64,000 nucleotides of DNA from Bradyrhizobium sp. S69 (GCF_009766005.1 NZ_LMUK01000024.1:242992-306991); one strand, 5' to 3'; shown: positions 26,235-35,452, numbered from the stretch's first letter. Notes: generated by a model from the letters alone, not told the origin. Made by a program: numbers and translations.

Positions 26235-26783
26235 ATGCCGAAGTTTCCCGTCAATACGATCGAGTCCGCGCCCGAACGTTCAAAGCCGGCGCTGCAGCAG
26301 CTGCAAGCGGCCTTCGGCATGATTCCGAACATTGCCGGTGTCATCTCGACGTCGCCCGTCCTGATCAACAGCCTTGTCGGCCTGTTCGGGAATGTCCACG
26401 GCGGCAGTTTTACCGAAGCGCAGATCCAGACATTGCTGCTCACCAACGCGGTGACCAACGGATGCAGCTGGGCGGTCGCGTTCCATACCGCTTTGGCGCT
26501 CAAGGAAGGGCTTGATTCCGCCGATGTCGAGGCCATTCGCGAGCGCCGCTTGCCGACAGACAAAAAGCACGCCGCGCTCTCGTTGCTGGCGCGAACGTTG
26601 ATCGAAAAGCGCGGCCGTCTCGACGATCGCGACGTCGAGCAATTCATGGCGGCGGGTTTTGCCGACGACCAAGCCCTTGAGGTGATCGCCGCCGTGGCTG
26701 CGTCCACAATCACGAACTATGCGGGCAGCGTTACCAAAACCCCGCTCGAGGCGCCGTTCCAGGCTTACGCCTGGTCGGCCTGA
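26235..26783 (+). CDS. AhpD/carboxymuconolactone decarboxylase-family protein lacking one redox cysteine
   Basis: A 182-residue all-helical protein of the AhpD-like superfamily. AhpD enzymes carry CxxCxxxH; here the motif reads C77-S-W-A80-V-A-F-H84, so the first cysteine and the histidine remain but the second cysteine is alanine. It therefore cannot form the usual vicinal disulfide and may be a non-redox or single-cysteine member. The gene is preceded by a 170-bp gap and is probably transcribed alone. A hairpin follows the stop codon. Confidence 0.85.
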   Translation: MPKFPVNTIESAPERSKPALQQLQAAFGMIPNIAGVISTSPVLINSLVGLFGNVHGGSFTEAQIQTLLLTNAVTNGCSWAVAFHTALALKEGLDSADVEAIRERRLPTDKKHAALSLLARTLIEKRGRLDDRDVEQFMAAGFADDQALEVIAAVAASTITNYAGSVTKTPLEAPFQAYAWSA

Positions 26784-26790
26784 ACGACCC

Positions 26791-26814
26791 GCCGCCGGGA
26801 GCGTCCCCGGCGGC
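26791..26814. terminator. GC-rich hairpin between convergent genes
   Basis: GCCGCCGGG (26791-26799) pairs perfectly with CCCGGCGGC (26806-26814) over a 6-nt loop, just after the AhpD-like stop and just before the end of the converging small gene. There is no long T-run, so it is a weak bidirectional terminator candidate. Confidence 0.5.
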
Positions 26815-26815
26815 T

Positions 26816-27040
26816 TCAGCCCCCCGGGCTCCTCGCCGGACCGACGGTCTTTTCCCTGCCCATCACCAACAACCCATCATAGGTGATAAGCAGCTCGCCC
26901 TCGAACTTGCAGGCAAGGCCCAATAATTCCAATCGTCGCTTAACTTGCGGCGACACGTTGCCCATGTCGGCCTCGACGGCAAGGCGCTCCAGTGCGCGGC
27001 GTTCCCTGGGCGCCAGTTTGCTCGGCAAGAAACGAACCAT
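26816..27040 (-). CDS. Small hypothetical protein (74 aa)
   Basis: A 74-residue basic protein with predicted helices followed by strand-like segments (RRLELLGLACKFEGELLITYDGLLVMGR), a layout reminiscent of a small winged helix, though no family is recognised. GAGG precedes the ATG, and the start lies 12 bases after the stop of the 51-aa membrane protein, so the two are probably one operon. A larger antisense frame here has poor composition. Confidence 0.6.
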   Translation of the reverse strand: MVRFLPSKLAPRERRALERLAVEADMGNVSPQVKRRLELLGLACKFEGELLITYDGLLVMGREKTVGPARSPGG

Positions 27041-27052
27041 CGGCTGCCTCGC

Positions 27053-27208
27053 TCAGAAAAAGCCCGGGCTGAGGTCCAGGCCATACGACGCCAGCATCAG
27101 CGAAACCAACAGCCCGGCCCCGCAAAACATCCCGATCGTTTTCAGCGTCTCGATGTCCGCCTGGCTGGCCGGCAATCTTCGCGACAGCACCCTTGCAATT
27201 GCAGCCAT
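27053..27208 (-). CDS. Small single-span membrane protein (51 aa)
   Basis: A 51-residue protein starting at an ATG with GGGGAG upstream. A basic N-terminal part (MAAIARVLSRRLPASQADIE) is followed by one hydrophobic helix (about residues 27-43) and a short tail SPGFF. It has the look of a conserved small inner-membrane protein. It is first in a two-gene unit with the 74-aa gene. A longer frame reading to 27355 lacks a ribosome-binding site. Confidence 0.6.
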   Translation of the reverse strand: MAAIARVLSRRLPASQADIETLKTIGMFCGAGLLVSLMLASYGLDLSPGFF

Positions 27209-27510
27209 TTGCGATCTCCCCAGAGCGCGTCTGTTCGGATGATAGGTCTCATCTAAAGCAAAAAGGTTCAGCAGATTTGAGAATTCTGCATGTAACGCCG
27301 GTGACATCGCGGCGCGGCGCGTTGAGGTCTTTGCACTGGTCGTGCAACCTGTCATGACAGCCGCGCAAGTGAGCGATCTGCGGTTGCCAAATCGCCATCA
27401 AATGGGCTGACTGATCCCGGCTAATTCGATATCTCTTGCAAACTAGCCGAATTGGCGGGCTGAATAGCGGTCAAATACTCCTGGCAAATACTCCTGGAAG
27501 GTAGTTCCAA
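27209..27510. other. 302-bp divergent intergenic region with a 13-bp tandem repeat
   Basis: No coding frame of good character is seen. It should hold divergent promoters for the small-protein pair and the 663-aa gene. A perfect 13-bp direct duplication, CAAATACTCCTGG, stands at 27472-27484 and 27485-27497, ending 13 bases before the ATG at 27511; GGAAGG after it can serve as ribosome-binding site. Confidence 0.7.
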
Positions 27511-29502
27511 ATGCTCTTCGCACGCTGGTTTGCTGTCGCTGCGACGGCATCGCTGCCGATCGTGGGCGGATTGGCCGCGGTGCCATTCTCGGCAACGGAA
27601 TCACCGGCGGCCGCGAGCTGCGGCGACGAAGCCGACCTCACCGTGCTGCCCTCGCCGTTCGCGCCGTGGAAGGGCGCGCCATTGCGCGTCATGGTCGTTG
27701 CGGAAAAGCCGCTCGACGGCACACTCTCGCTGGTCGCGCCCGATGGCAGCGCCGCGGCCACGTCGCCCCACCGCCAAGGTGCCGGGCCTTACTCCTGGTT
27801 CGCCGAGGTCGCAGCCCCCGCCGCCGGCACCTGGCATGCGACGCTGGCGTCGGCCGGCTGCGGCCCCATCACCCGCGAAATCGTCGTCGCCGCGCAAAAA
27901 ACTCAGCCGCCGGCAACACCGCCGGGACGAATCTGGCAGGTCCGCGGCAGCTGGAACAGCACCACCGAAGCCTTGTTCTCGGCCTGGATCGAAAAGCTGT
28001 TCGACGCACCACCCGACCAGGACCTGTCGTGGAAGGTATGGAGCGAAGTGCTGCAAGATCAGTCGCGCAATTTCCTGTTCAATTATCTCGGGCGCGGCGA
28101 AGACAACGGAAAATCGGGCCTGCGTCCCGACTGTGCCGACTTCGTCTACTTCCTGCGTGCCTATTTCGCCTACAAGATGGGGCTGCCGTTCGGCTATTCG
28201 AATTGCTCGCGCGGCTTCGGCGGCAGGCCGCCGAAGTGCTACCAATGGTTCGACATCGATCATCCCGAGGTCACGCGTCCGCCTCCGCCGCCGGAACCGG
28301 AAGCCGCCTCGGCCACGCCGGCTGCCGCTCCCCCTGCCCCGCCGCCGAAACTGCTGGGATTGTTCGGCCGCTCGGATCAGGCCGATACGCCGCCAACGCC
28401 ACCCGCGGGCCCGGTAGCGCCGCCCAAGCCGAAGCGCCCGACCAATTTCGCGGAATATCTGCGCGACGTCGGCGACGTCGTCCATACCGGGGCGGTGCGC
28501 GTCTCGGGCAATGACGACAACACCGATTTCTACACCATCTCGCTATCGCAAAAGACGCTGCGCCCGGGCACCGTCTATGCCGACCCCTACGGCCATGTCT
28601 TGATGCTGGTGCATCTGGTGCCGGAGTCCAATGGAACACCCGGTGTGTTTCTCGCGGTCGACGCCGAGCCCGACGGCTCGATCACGCGCAAGCGCTTCTG
28701 GCGCGGCAACTTCCTGTTCGTGCACGATCCCGCGCTCGGCGGTCCCGGCTTCAAGCGGTTCCGGCCGATCGTCGGCGGAAAAGACAGCCCGCTGCGGCGG
28801 CTCAGCAATGCCGAGATCGCCAAAAATCCGCAATACGGGGATTTCTCGCTCGAACAGTCGCAGATCAGCGTCGAGGATTTTTACGATCGCATGGACGACG
28901 TGATGTCGCCGGAGCCGCTCGATCCGGTGAAGGCGATGACCGACGCGATCGCCAGCCTCAACGAGCAGGTGAGGACGCGCGTCACCTCGATCGAGAACGG
29001 ACGAAAATATCTGGAGAAGCAGGCCGGCATCACCGCGATGCCGGACGGCGCGTCGATCTTCGAAACCACCGGCGCCTGGGAGGATTACTCGACGCCGGCG
29101 CGCGATTTCCGCTTGTTGATCGCGAGCGATGTGGTGCGGAATTTCCCCGACCGCCTGGTGCGGCGTGCCGACCGTTACGCGATCCCGCCCGGCAAGAGCA
29201 GCGAGGACGTGAAACGCGAATTGCAGGGCGTGCTCACTTCGGAACTTGCCTCCCGCAAAATCTCCTATACGCGCAGCGACGGCTCGCAGTGGACCCTCAC
29301 CCTCAAGGATGTGCTCGACCGCGCCGCGGATTTCGAGATGGCTTACAACCCGAACGACTGCGCCGAACTGCGCTGGGCTGCGCCGGAAGGTAGCCAGGAA
29401 GCCGCCACCTGCAAGCGTCGCGCGCCGCAGGCCCAGCGAGCCAAGATGTCGTCGGATTATCGCAACTGGTTCCGCGAGCGACACTGGCCGACACACAGCT
29501 AG
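27511..29502 (+). CDS. Secreted NlpC/P60-like protein, putative
   Basis: A 663-residue protein with an N-terminal signal peptide (hydrophobic residues about 5-28). A beta-rich domain (about 35-130) comes first; then DCADFVYFLRAYFAYK with Cys208, a proline-rich linker (about 255-305), and YGHVLML with His362. A Cys at a helix start and a His at a strand start in this order are what NlpC/P60 and other papain-like peptidoglycan hydrolases show, so I propose a cell-wall cysteine peptidase or amidase. The last 250 residues are helical and unfamiliar. No name can be given; the fold assignment is inference. It appears to be transcribed alone. Confidence 0.75.
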   Translation: MLFARWFAVAATASLPIVGGLAAVPFSATESPAAASCGDEADLTVLPSPFAPWKGAPLRVMVVAEKPLDGTLSLVAPDGSAAATSPHRQGAGPYSWFAEVAAPAAGTWHATLASAGCGPITREIVVAAQKTQPPATPPGRIWQVRGSWNSTTEALFSAWIEKLFDAPPDQDLSWKVWSEVLQDQSRNFLFNYLGRGEDNGKSGLRPDCADFVYFLRAYFAYKMGLPFGYSNCSRGFGGRPPKCYQWFDIDHPEVTRPPPPPEPEAASATPAAAPPAPPPKLLGLFGRSDQADTPPTPPAGPVAPPKPKRPTNFAEYLRDVGDVVHTGAVRVSGNDDNTDFYTISLSQKTLRPGTVYADPYGHVLMLVHLVPESNGTPGVFLAVDAEPDGSITRKRFWRGNFLFVHDPALGGPGFKRFRPIVGGKDSPLRRLSNAEIAKNPQYGDFSLEQSQISVEDFYDRMDDVMSPEPLDPVKAMTDAIASLNEQVRTRVTSIENGRKYLEKQAGITAMPDGASIFETTGAWEDYSTPARDFRLLIASDVVRNFPDRLVRRADRYAIPPGKSSEDVKRELQGVLTSELASRKISYTRSDGSQWTLTLKDVLDRAADFEMAYNPNDCAELRWAAPEGSQEAATCKRRAPQAQRAKMSSDYRNWFRERHWPTHS

Positions 29503-29616
29503 GGCGTACCCACGATCCTCCCGCGGCAGAACGCTATTCACCGCGCTTTCTTTTGGTATAGGCTGCCAAACAAGGGCGCGGCAAAGCATCGCGCCTAACG
29601 TCCCTGGGAGGAGAGC

Positions 29617-30837
29617 ATGGCTTTATTCAGATCGACGGCGGCTGTCGTGTTGGCGCTCGGTGTGACATTCGCAACGCCCGCGCTCGCACAGAAGAAATAC
29701 GACACCGGTGCAACCGATACCGAGATCAAGGTCGGCCAGACCATTCCGCTCAGCGGACCGGCTTCCGCCTATGGCGGCATCGGCAAGGTGCAGGCCGCCT
29801 ATATCAACATGATCAACGAGCAGGGCGGAATTAACGGTCGCAAGGTCAACCTCATTCAGTATGACGACGCCTACAGCCCCCCGAAGACGGTCGAGCAGGT
29901 GCGCAAGCTCGTCGAAAGCGACGAAGTCCTCACCACCTTCCAGATCATCGGCACGCCGCCGAATGCTTCGGTCCAGAAATATCTCAACGACAAAAAAGTA
30001 CCGCAGCTTCTGGCGTCGACTGGCGCGACGCGTTTCACCGACCCGAAGAATTTCCCGTGGACGATCGCCTTCAACCCGAACTACCAGTCGGAGGGCCACA
30101 TCTACGCAAGATTCATTCTCGCCAATTATCCGAATGCGAAGATCGCCATCCTCTATCAGAACGACGACCTCGGAAAAGATTACGTCAAGGGGTTGAAAGA
30201 CGCGCTTGGCGACAAGGCCTCCATGATCGTCGCCGAGAAGTCCTACGAATTGTCCGATCCAACCGTCGACTCGCAGATGGTGACGCTGAAGGCGTCCGGC
30301 GCCGATCTCTTCTATAATATTACGACGCCGAAATTCGGGGCCCAGGCGATCAAGAAAGCCGCCGAACTCGGCTGGAAGCCGGTCCAGATTCTCGACATCA
30401 ACGCGACGCCGGTCAGCCAAACGCTGATTCCGGCCGGCCTCGACAACGCCAAGGACATCATTTCGGTCAATTACGGCAAGGACCCGCTCGACCCGCAATG
30501 GGACAACGACGAAGGCATGAAGCGCTACAAGGCTTTCATGGCGAAATATGCGCCGGCCGAGGACGCCAACAGCGGCATCGCGACTTACGGCTACTCAACC
30601 GCGACGCTGCTGGTGCAGATACTCAAGCAATGCGGCGACAATCTCACGCGCGCCAACATCATGACGCAGGCGACCAACATCAATGGTTTCGTCGCTGACC
30701 TCGCGTTGCCGGGAATGACGGTCTCCACCGAACCGGACGATTGGCGCATCAACAAGCAATTCCAGATGATGAAATTCGACGGCCAGCGTTGGGTCCTGTT
30801 CGGGCCGATCGTGACGGACGACTTCAAGACGAATTGA
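29617..30837 (+). CDS. Branched-chain amino acid-type ABC substrate-binding protein (orphan)
   Basis: A 406-residue periplasmic binding protein of the LivJ-like type I fold with a Sec signal ending at ALAQ. The core begins TDTEIKVGQTIPLSGPASAYGGIG, typical of the family, and the ribosome-binding site is GGGAGGAG. No permease or ATPase gene is next to it, so it must share a transporter encoded elsewhere or act as a sensor-type binding protein. It differs from the Tat-type protein at 2116. Bradyrhizobia carry many such orphans. Confidence 0.92.
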   Translation: MALFRSTAAVVLALGVTFATPALAQKKYDTGATDTEIKVGQTIPLSGPASAYGGIGKVQAAYINMINEQGGINGRKVNLIQYDDAYSPPKTVEQVRKLVESDEVLTTFQIIGTPPNASVQKYLNDKKVPQLLASTGATRFTDPKNFPWTIAFNPNYQSEGHIYARFILANYPNAKIAILYQNDDLGKDYVKGLKDALGDKASMIVAEKSYELSDPTVDSQMVTLKASGADLFYNITTPKFGAQAIKKAAELGWKPVQILDINATPVSQTLIPAGLDNAKDIISVNYGKDPLDPQWDNDEGMKRYKAFMAKYAPAEDANSGIATYGYSTATLLVQILKQCGDNLTRANIMTQATNINGFVADLALPGMTVSTEPDDWRINKQFQMMKFDGQRWVLFGPIVTDDFKTN

Positions 30838-30981
30838 AGTTCGAAGCAAACAAGACGACATCCAATGCGAGCGGCCCCGCATTATCGCCGCATTGGCTTC
30901 ACCAAACGGCCTCACAACAAGCAGGACTTCCTCAAATTTCAACAGTTCACTGCATGCGTCGTCGTTAGAAAAGGAATGACC

Positions 30982-31350
30982 ATGCGCACCATGACAACAG
31001 CAGCCCTCGTTGCAGTTCTTGCACTGGGAACGCCGGCCCTGGTACAGGCACAGGGAGCGTCCTCGCAGAAAGACCAGGCTCCGGCCGAGTCCCAAGCCCC
31101 CGCCGAGTCCAGCGTATCGATTCACAGCATACAAGTGATTGACGTCAAGGAACTGCCGCCAGCCGTGAAATCCCAGATTGACGATATCGTCGCCAAGACC
31201 AGCGAGGAAGATAAGCAGTCCCTCCGCAAATCGATCGACGGAGCGCCCGCTGCGATCTCTGCCCTAAAGGCCAAAGGCCTTACATCGGCACAGGTTGTGG
31301 CCATCAACATCGCCGACGGCGTTTTGATGCTCTTTACAAAGATAGCATGA
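30982..31350 (+). CDS. Small secreted protein (122 aa)
   Basis: A 122-residue protein with a signal peptide (MTTAALVAVLALGTPALVQAQ). The mature part has a Q/A/E-rich linker with the repeat APAES and a helical region. AAAAGGA is placed correctly for the ATG at 30982; an ATG two codons earlier is too close to it. Located 144 bp after the orphan binding protein on the same strand. I do not recognise a family. Confidence 0.7.
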   Translation: MRTMTTAALVAVLALGTPALVQAQGASSQKDQAPAESQAPAESSVSIHSIQVIDVKELPPAVKSQIDDIVAKTSEEDKQSLRKSIDGAPAAISALKAKGLTSAQVVAINIADGVLMLFTKIA

Positions 31351-31438
31351 GCGGAACGAAAATTGGCTGAATAGCCGGTCGAACCCAAGCTTAAACACCA
31401 TCAATCCCGGCAACGACTTGGGTTGGCAATTGCCGACC

Positions 31439-31616
31439 AAAGTCGGTGCCGGGATTGATTTTGCCGTCGGCGTAGAACAAATGGGTAAGCGCTGACGTCA
31501 TCCTGATTGACGGTCTTCTTCACCAGACGCATGCTGAGCAAGCCGGTGTAGAAGGCCAGATTCTGCCGCGGTTTGGCTGAAATCGCCGTGAGATGGTGGA
31601 TTCCCGTCAGTTGCAT
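31439..31616 (-). pseudogene. Remnant of a glyoxalase-fold ring-cleaving dioxygenase, frameshifted and truncated
   Basis: The minus strand from 31616 reads [16 protein letters not shown], then [22 protein letters not shown], the N terminus of the MhqO/LinE-like extradiol dioxygenase family with its first metal His in IHHL. After the codons for DVSAY an extra base in a GGG run at 31483-31485 shifts the frame; reading one base over restores [15 protein letters not shown]. Similarity then ends near 31439, so only about 60 of the family's roughly 310 residues remain. Both the frameshift and the truncation make it non-functional. Confidence 0.75.
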
Positions 31617-31733
31617 CGGCGGGCTCCCACGCGTCATTGTGTCCCGTTGAAAACCGGTATCACCGGTTTGGGTCCCTCCGGGAGATGATGTAGGCTGGCT
31701 GGCAAAGACGCGCCCGAGTGCGCCGCAGGGCTC

Positions 31734-31775
31734 CAAGAACAACGCTTCAAGAACAACGGCTCAAGGACAACCGCA
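31734..31775 (+). repeat. Three 14-bp tandem copies directly before a start codon
   Basis: CAAGAACAACGCTT, CAAGAACAACGGCT and CAAGGACAACCGCA follow one another at 31734, 31748 and 31762, and the ATG of the enoyl-CoA hydratase gene follows at 31776. Only the third copy has the change that creates AAGGA, the ribosome-binding site. Confidence 0.8.
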
Positions 31776-32537
31776 ATGACCGATCACCTGATAGTCACCG
31801 ACGAAGCCACGATGCGGGTGATCAGACTGCGGCGGCCCGAAAAGAAGAACGCGATCACGCAAGACATGTATCGCGCGATGAGCGATGCGATCGACACCGC
31901 CCAGAACAACCCGGAGATCCGCTGCATCATCATCACCGGCGGTTCGGGCGTGTTCACCGCGGGCAACGATCTCGAGGAATTCCTGCACGAAGGCACTTCG
32001 AATACCGACGCGCCGCGCGCCTCGAACGCCGTGAAGTTCCTCTATTCGCTGGCCCACAACGTCAAGCCGATCATCGCGGCGGTCGATGGCGTCGCGATCG
32101 GCATCGGTACCACCATGCTGTTTCACTGCGACTACGTTCTGGCCAGCACTACCGCAACATTCGCCACCCCGTTCATCAATCTGGGCCTGGTTCCGGAAGG
32201 CGCCTCCAGCCTGCTGATGCCGCGCACCATGGGACATCAGCGCGCCTTTGCGACCCTGGTGATGGGGCGGACCATGAGCGCCGATGACGCCCTTATCGCA
32301 GGTTTCGTCAACGTGGTGGTCGCCCCCGGCCACACCGAGGCCGAAGCCCGCAAGGTCGCCCGCGAGATTTGCAGACTGCCGGCCGAAGCGGTTGCGATTT
32401 CGCGCAAGCTGTTGAGGACGCCGCCCGAAGATCTGACCCGCCGGATCGATCAGGAAAGCCATCTGTTCGGCGAGCGGATGCGCTCGGCGGAGGCGGTGGC
32501 CGCGTTCAGGGCGTTCTTCTCGCGCAAGAAGGCCTGA
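31776..32537 (+). CDS. Enoyl-CoA hydratase/isomerase family protein
   Basis: A 253-residue crotonase-fold protein. The segment IITGGSGVFTAGNDLEEF supplies the first oxyanion-hole part, and AAVDGVAIGIGTTMLFHCDYVLAS the second. Crotonases hydrate or isomerise enoyl-CoA esters; the catalytic Glu pair is not obvious here (the second region reads INLGLVPEGASS, with one Glu), which fits an isomerase or single-Glu member. The ribosome-binding site is in the third copy of a tandem repeat just upstream. Confidence 0.9.
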   Translation: MTDHLIVTDEATMRVIRLRRPEKKNAITQDMYRAMSDAIDTAQNNPEIRCIIITGGSGVFTAGNDLEEFLHEGTSNTDAPRASNAVKFLYSLAHNVKPIIAAVDGVAIGIGTTMLFHCDYVLASTTATFATPFINLGLVPEGASSLLMPRTMGHQRAFATLVMGRTMSADDALIAGFVNVVVAPGHTEAEARKVAREICRLPAEAVAISRKLLRTPPEDLTRRIDQESHLFGERMRSAEAVAAFRAFFSRKKA

Positions 32538-32581
32538 ACGGAGTTCGTGAAATCGTTGCACGGATTCTCTATGATGGCATC

Positions 32582-34291
32582 ATGAGTTATCCGCTCCGTC
32601 AGATGCTTGTCGCCGTGATGCTGACAACGGCGCCTGGCTTAGCCTCACGCGCGATCGCGCAAAGCGCAACGCAGGTCACCACACCCGTTGCCGCCACGCC
32701 GGTCGATGTCCGAATTCTCGCCATCAACGATTTCCACGGCTACCTTCGGCCGTCGCCCGCCGGCATCCGGATCGCCGATCCCGACGACAAGACCAAAAAG
32801 ACGATGGTGGCCGCCGGTGGCTCCGAGACCATGGCGACCCTGGTCAAGCAGCTCCGCGCGCAGGCCACGAACCCAAAAAATACCATCTTCGTCGCCGCCG
32901 GAGACCTGATCGGCGCCAGCCCGTTCCTGTCGGCGATGTTTCACGACGAGCCCACCGTCGAATCGCTATCGATGATGGGGCTTGAGATCGCTTCCGTCGG
33001 CAATCATGAATTCGACGAGGGCAAGGACGAATTGCTGCGGATGCAGAACGGCGGCTGTCACCCGGTCGACAAGTGTCAGGGACCGCATCCGTTTGCCGGC
33101 GCCAGGTTCCACTATCTGGCGGCCTCGACCGTCGAGAAGGATACCGGCAAGACCGTGCTCCCCGCCTACGAGATCCGGGAATTCGAGGGCATTCCAGTCG
33201 CCTTCATCGGCCTGACCTTGAAGGGGACGGCGACCATCGTCTCGCCTCCCGGTATTGCGGGCCTCGAATTCAAGGACGAGGCCGACACCGTCAACGCGCT
33301 GGTTCCGGAACTGAAGGCGCGCGGCGTCGAGGCGATCGTCGTCTTGATCCACGAAGGCGGCTATCCGACCGGCGATTATAATGAATGTCCGGGCATCTCC
33401 GGCGCCATCGTCGACATCGTCAAGAAGTTCGATTCCGCGGTCGACGTGGTGATCAGCGGCCACACCCATCAGGCCTATGTCTGCGAGGTCGACGGACGTC
33501 TGGTCACCAGCGGCGACAAATACGGCACCCTCGTCACCACGATCGATCTGAAACTCGATCGCACGAGCCGCGACATCGTCAGTGCCAAGGCCGACAATGT
33601 CATCGTCCGCACCGGCGCCACCGCCAGGGATCCGGAACAAACCGCATTGCTGGAAGCCTACGACAAGCTTGCCGCGCCGCTCGGCAACCGCCCGGCGGGA
33701 TCGGTGAGCGAAACGCTGTCGCACATTCCCGACCATGCCGGCGAGAGCGCGCTTGGCGACATCATTGCCGACGCTCAGCTCGCCGCGACGCAAACCAGCG
33801 CAAAGGGCAGCGCCGTGATCGCGATGACCAATCCCGGCGGCATCCGCATCAACGTGACCAAGAAGGACGAAGGCGCGGTGTCTTACGCCGATCTGTTCGC
33901 CAGCCAGCCGTTCCGCAACCAGCTGGTGACGCTGACGCTGACCGGCGCCCAGATCAAGAATGTACTGGAACAGCAATGGCGCGACCCGAAACTGCCGCGC
34001 ATTCTCCAGGTCTCGAATGGCTTCAGCTATAGCTGGGACGATGCCAGGCCCACTGGCGACCACGTGCTGGCGGACAGCCTGTCGCTCAACGGCACACGCA
34101 TCGATACGGCGGGGAGCTATCGGGTGACCGTGAACAATTATCTGTCGGTCGGCGGCGACGGATTTACGGTACTGAAGGACGGAACAGCACCGCTGGTCGG
34201 CGCCTACGACATCGACGCCCTGTATGGCTATTTCCGGGCCAACGGCCCGATCGGACCCCCGCCGGCTAAGCGCATCACGCGGATCAATTGA
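32582..34291 (+). CDS. Periplasmic 5'-nucleotidase/2',3'-cyclic phosphodiesterase family metallophosphatase
   Basis: A 569-residue UshA-type protein with a signal peptide (cleavage near AIAQ). The N-terminal metallophosphatase domain shows NDFHGYL, AGDLIGASPFLS, GNHEFDEG and SGHTHQAYVC, the conserved metal-binding boxes; the C-terminal domain has ALGDIIADAQLAAT, TNPGGIRIN and the late VNNYLSVGGDGF. It would release nucleosides and phosphate in the periplasm. The ATG at 32582 begins a sensible signal peptide; upstream in-frame sequence overlaps the hydratase gene. Confidence 0.93.
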   Translation: MSYPLRQMLVAVMLTTAPGLASRAIAQSATQVTTPVAATPVDVRILAINDFHGYLRPSPAGIRIADPDDKTKKTMVAAGGSETMATLVKQLRAQATNPKNTIFVAAGDLIGASPFLSAMFHDEPTVESLSMMGLEIASVGNHEFDEGKDELLRMQNGGCHPVDKCQGPHPFAGARFHYLAASTVEKDTGKTVLPAYEIREFEGIPVAFIGLTLKGTATIVSPPGIAGLEFKDEADTVNALVPELKARGVEAIVVLIHEGGYPTGDYNECPGISGAIVDIVKKFDSAVDVVISGHTHQAYVCEVDGRLVTSGDKYGTLVTTIDLKLDRTSRDIVSAKADNVIVRTGATARDPEQTALLEAYDKLAAPLGNRPAGSVSETLSHIPDHAGESALGDIIADAQLAATQTSAKGSAVIAMTNPGGIRINVTKKDEGAVSYADLFASQPFRNQLVTLTLTGAQIKNVLEQQWRDPKLPRILQVSNGFSYSWDDARPTGDHVLADSLSLNGTRIDTAGSYRVTVNNYLSVGGDGFTVLKDGTAPLVGAYDIDALYGYFRANGPIGPPPAKRITRIN

Positions 34292-34452
34292 ATTGCAAGG
34301 CCGCGCTCGCGGTCGTATTTCCCAAATCCCGTCTGAACGGTCCGGTCTGAAGATGCGGCCCTTTCGGACCGGCCGTTGACCGCCTAGATTAGGCCGCTCC
34401 CCCTTTTGACGAGCCGTGCCCGCCAACGGGCTTCAACACGCCGAGGTATTGC

Positions 34453-35379
34453 ATGACGCTCCTTCTCAGCCATCCGGCAAGCCTCGATCATCTGACGCCG
34501 CCGGGACATCCCGAACGGCCCGACCGGATTCGCGCGGTCGAAGAGGTTCTCGGCGAAAGCCGCTTCGACGGGCTGACACGCGGCGAGGCGCCGGAAGGCA
34601 ATCTCGATCTGGTCGCGCTGTGTCACAACGAGCATTATGTGGAAGAGCTTCGGCATATCGCGCCGTCGAGCGGCCTGATCTATCTCGACGGCGACACCTC
34701 GATGTCTCCGGGCACCTGGGAAGCCGTGATGCGCGGCGTCGGCGGTGCCGTCGCCGCCACCGACGCGGTGATGGCAGGCACCCATCACAACGCGTTTGTC
34801 GCGACGCGGCCTCCCGGCCATCACGCCGAGATCAGCAAGCCGATGGGCTTTTGTTTTTTCGATCACGCCGCCATCGCCGCGCGTCACGCCCAGCGCAAAT
34901 ACGGCATCGCCCGCGCCGCGGTGGTTGATTTCGACGTCCATCACGGCAACGGCACCCAGGATATTTTCTGGGCGGATCCGACCGTGATGTACTGCTCGAC
35001 GCACCAGATGCCGCTGTTTCCAGGCACCGGCGCCAGCGGCGAGCGCGGCGAGCACGACACCATCGTCAATGCGCCGCTGGCGCCCGAGGACGGCAGCGCC
35101 AGGTTCCGCGCCGCGTTTGAAAATCTGATCCTGCCGCAACTGAAGAAGTTCAGCCCCGAACTGATCATCATCTCGGCCGGTTTCGACGCGCACCATCGCG
35201 ATCCCTTGGCCTCGCTCAATCTGAAGGGCGAGGACTTCGGCTGGGTCACCCGCCAGCTGATGGATGTCGCAGATGCCAGCGCCGGCGGACGGGTGGTTTC
35301 GGTGCTCGAGGGCGGATATGATCTGCAAGGCCTGAAAGAGTCGGTGGCAGCACACGTCACCGCATTGATGGGCGCGTGA
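34453..35379 (+). CDS. Histone deacetylase-family amidohydrolase
   Basis: A 308-residue member of the arginase/deacetylase fold (acetoin utilisation/acetylpolyamine deacetylase group). Motifs: HPERPDRI near the N terminus, RPPGHHAE with the active-site His pair, [16 protein letters not shown] with zinc ligands Asp and His, and [12 protein letters not shown] with the third ligand. It probably deacetylates a small acetylated amine or a lysine side chain in the cytoplasm. It lies just upstream of xseB on the same strand, a gene order common in bradyrhizobia. Confidence 0.93.
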   Translation: MTLLLSHPASLDHLTPPGHPERPDRIRAVEEVLGESRFDGLTRGEAPEGNLDLVALCHNEHYVEELRHIAPSSGLIYLDGDTSMSPGTWEAVMRGVGGAVAATDAVMAGTHHNAFVATRPPGHHAEISKPMGFCFFDHAAIAARHAQRKYGIARAAVVDFDVHHGNGTQDIFWADPTVMYCSTHQMPLFPGTGASGERGEHDTIVNAPLAPEDGSARFRAAFENLILPQLKKFSPELIIISAGFDAHHRDPLASLNLKGEDFGWVTRQLMDVADASAGGRVVSVLEGGYDLQGLKESVAAHVTALMGA

Positions 35380-35452
35380 ATTACCGCCACAATACGTCCG
35401 CATAGATATCTTTGAGTCTGCGCCGGCTGAGTGGCGCATCCGGGAAACCAAT

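Noticed and set aside
32966..34426. A 486-codon minus-strand frame opposite the 5'-nucleotidase gene
   Set aside because: The plus strand carries all conserved metallophosphatase boxes; the antisense frame has none of its own.
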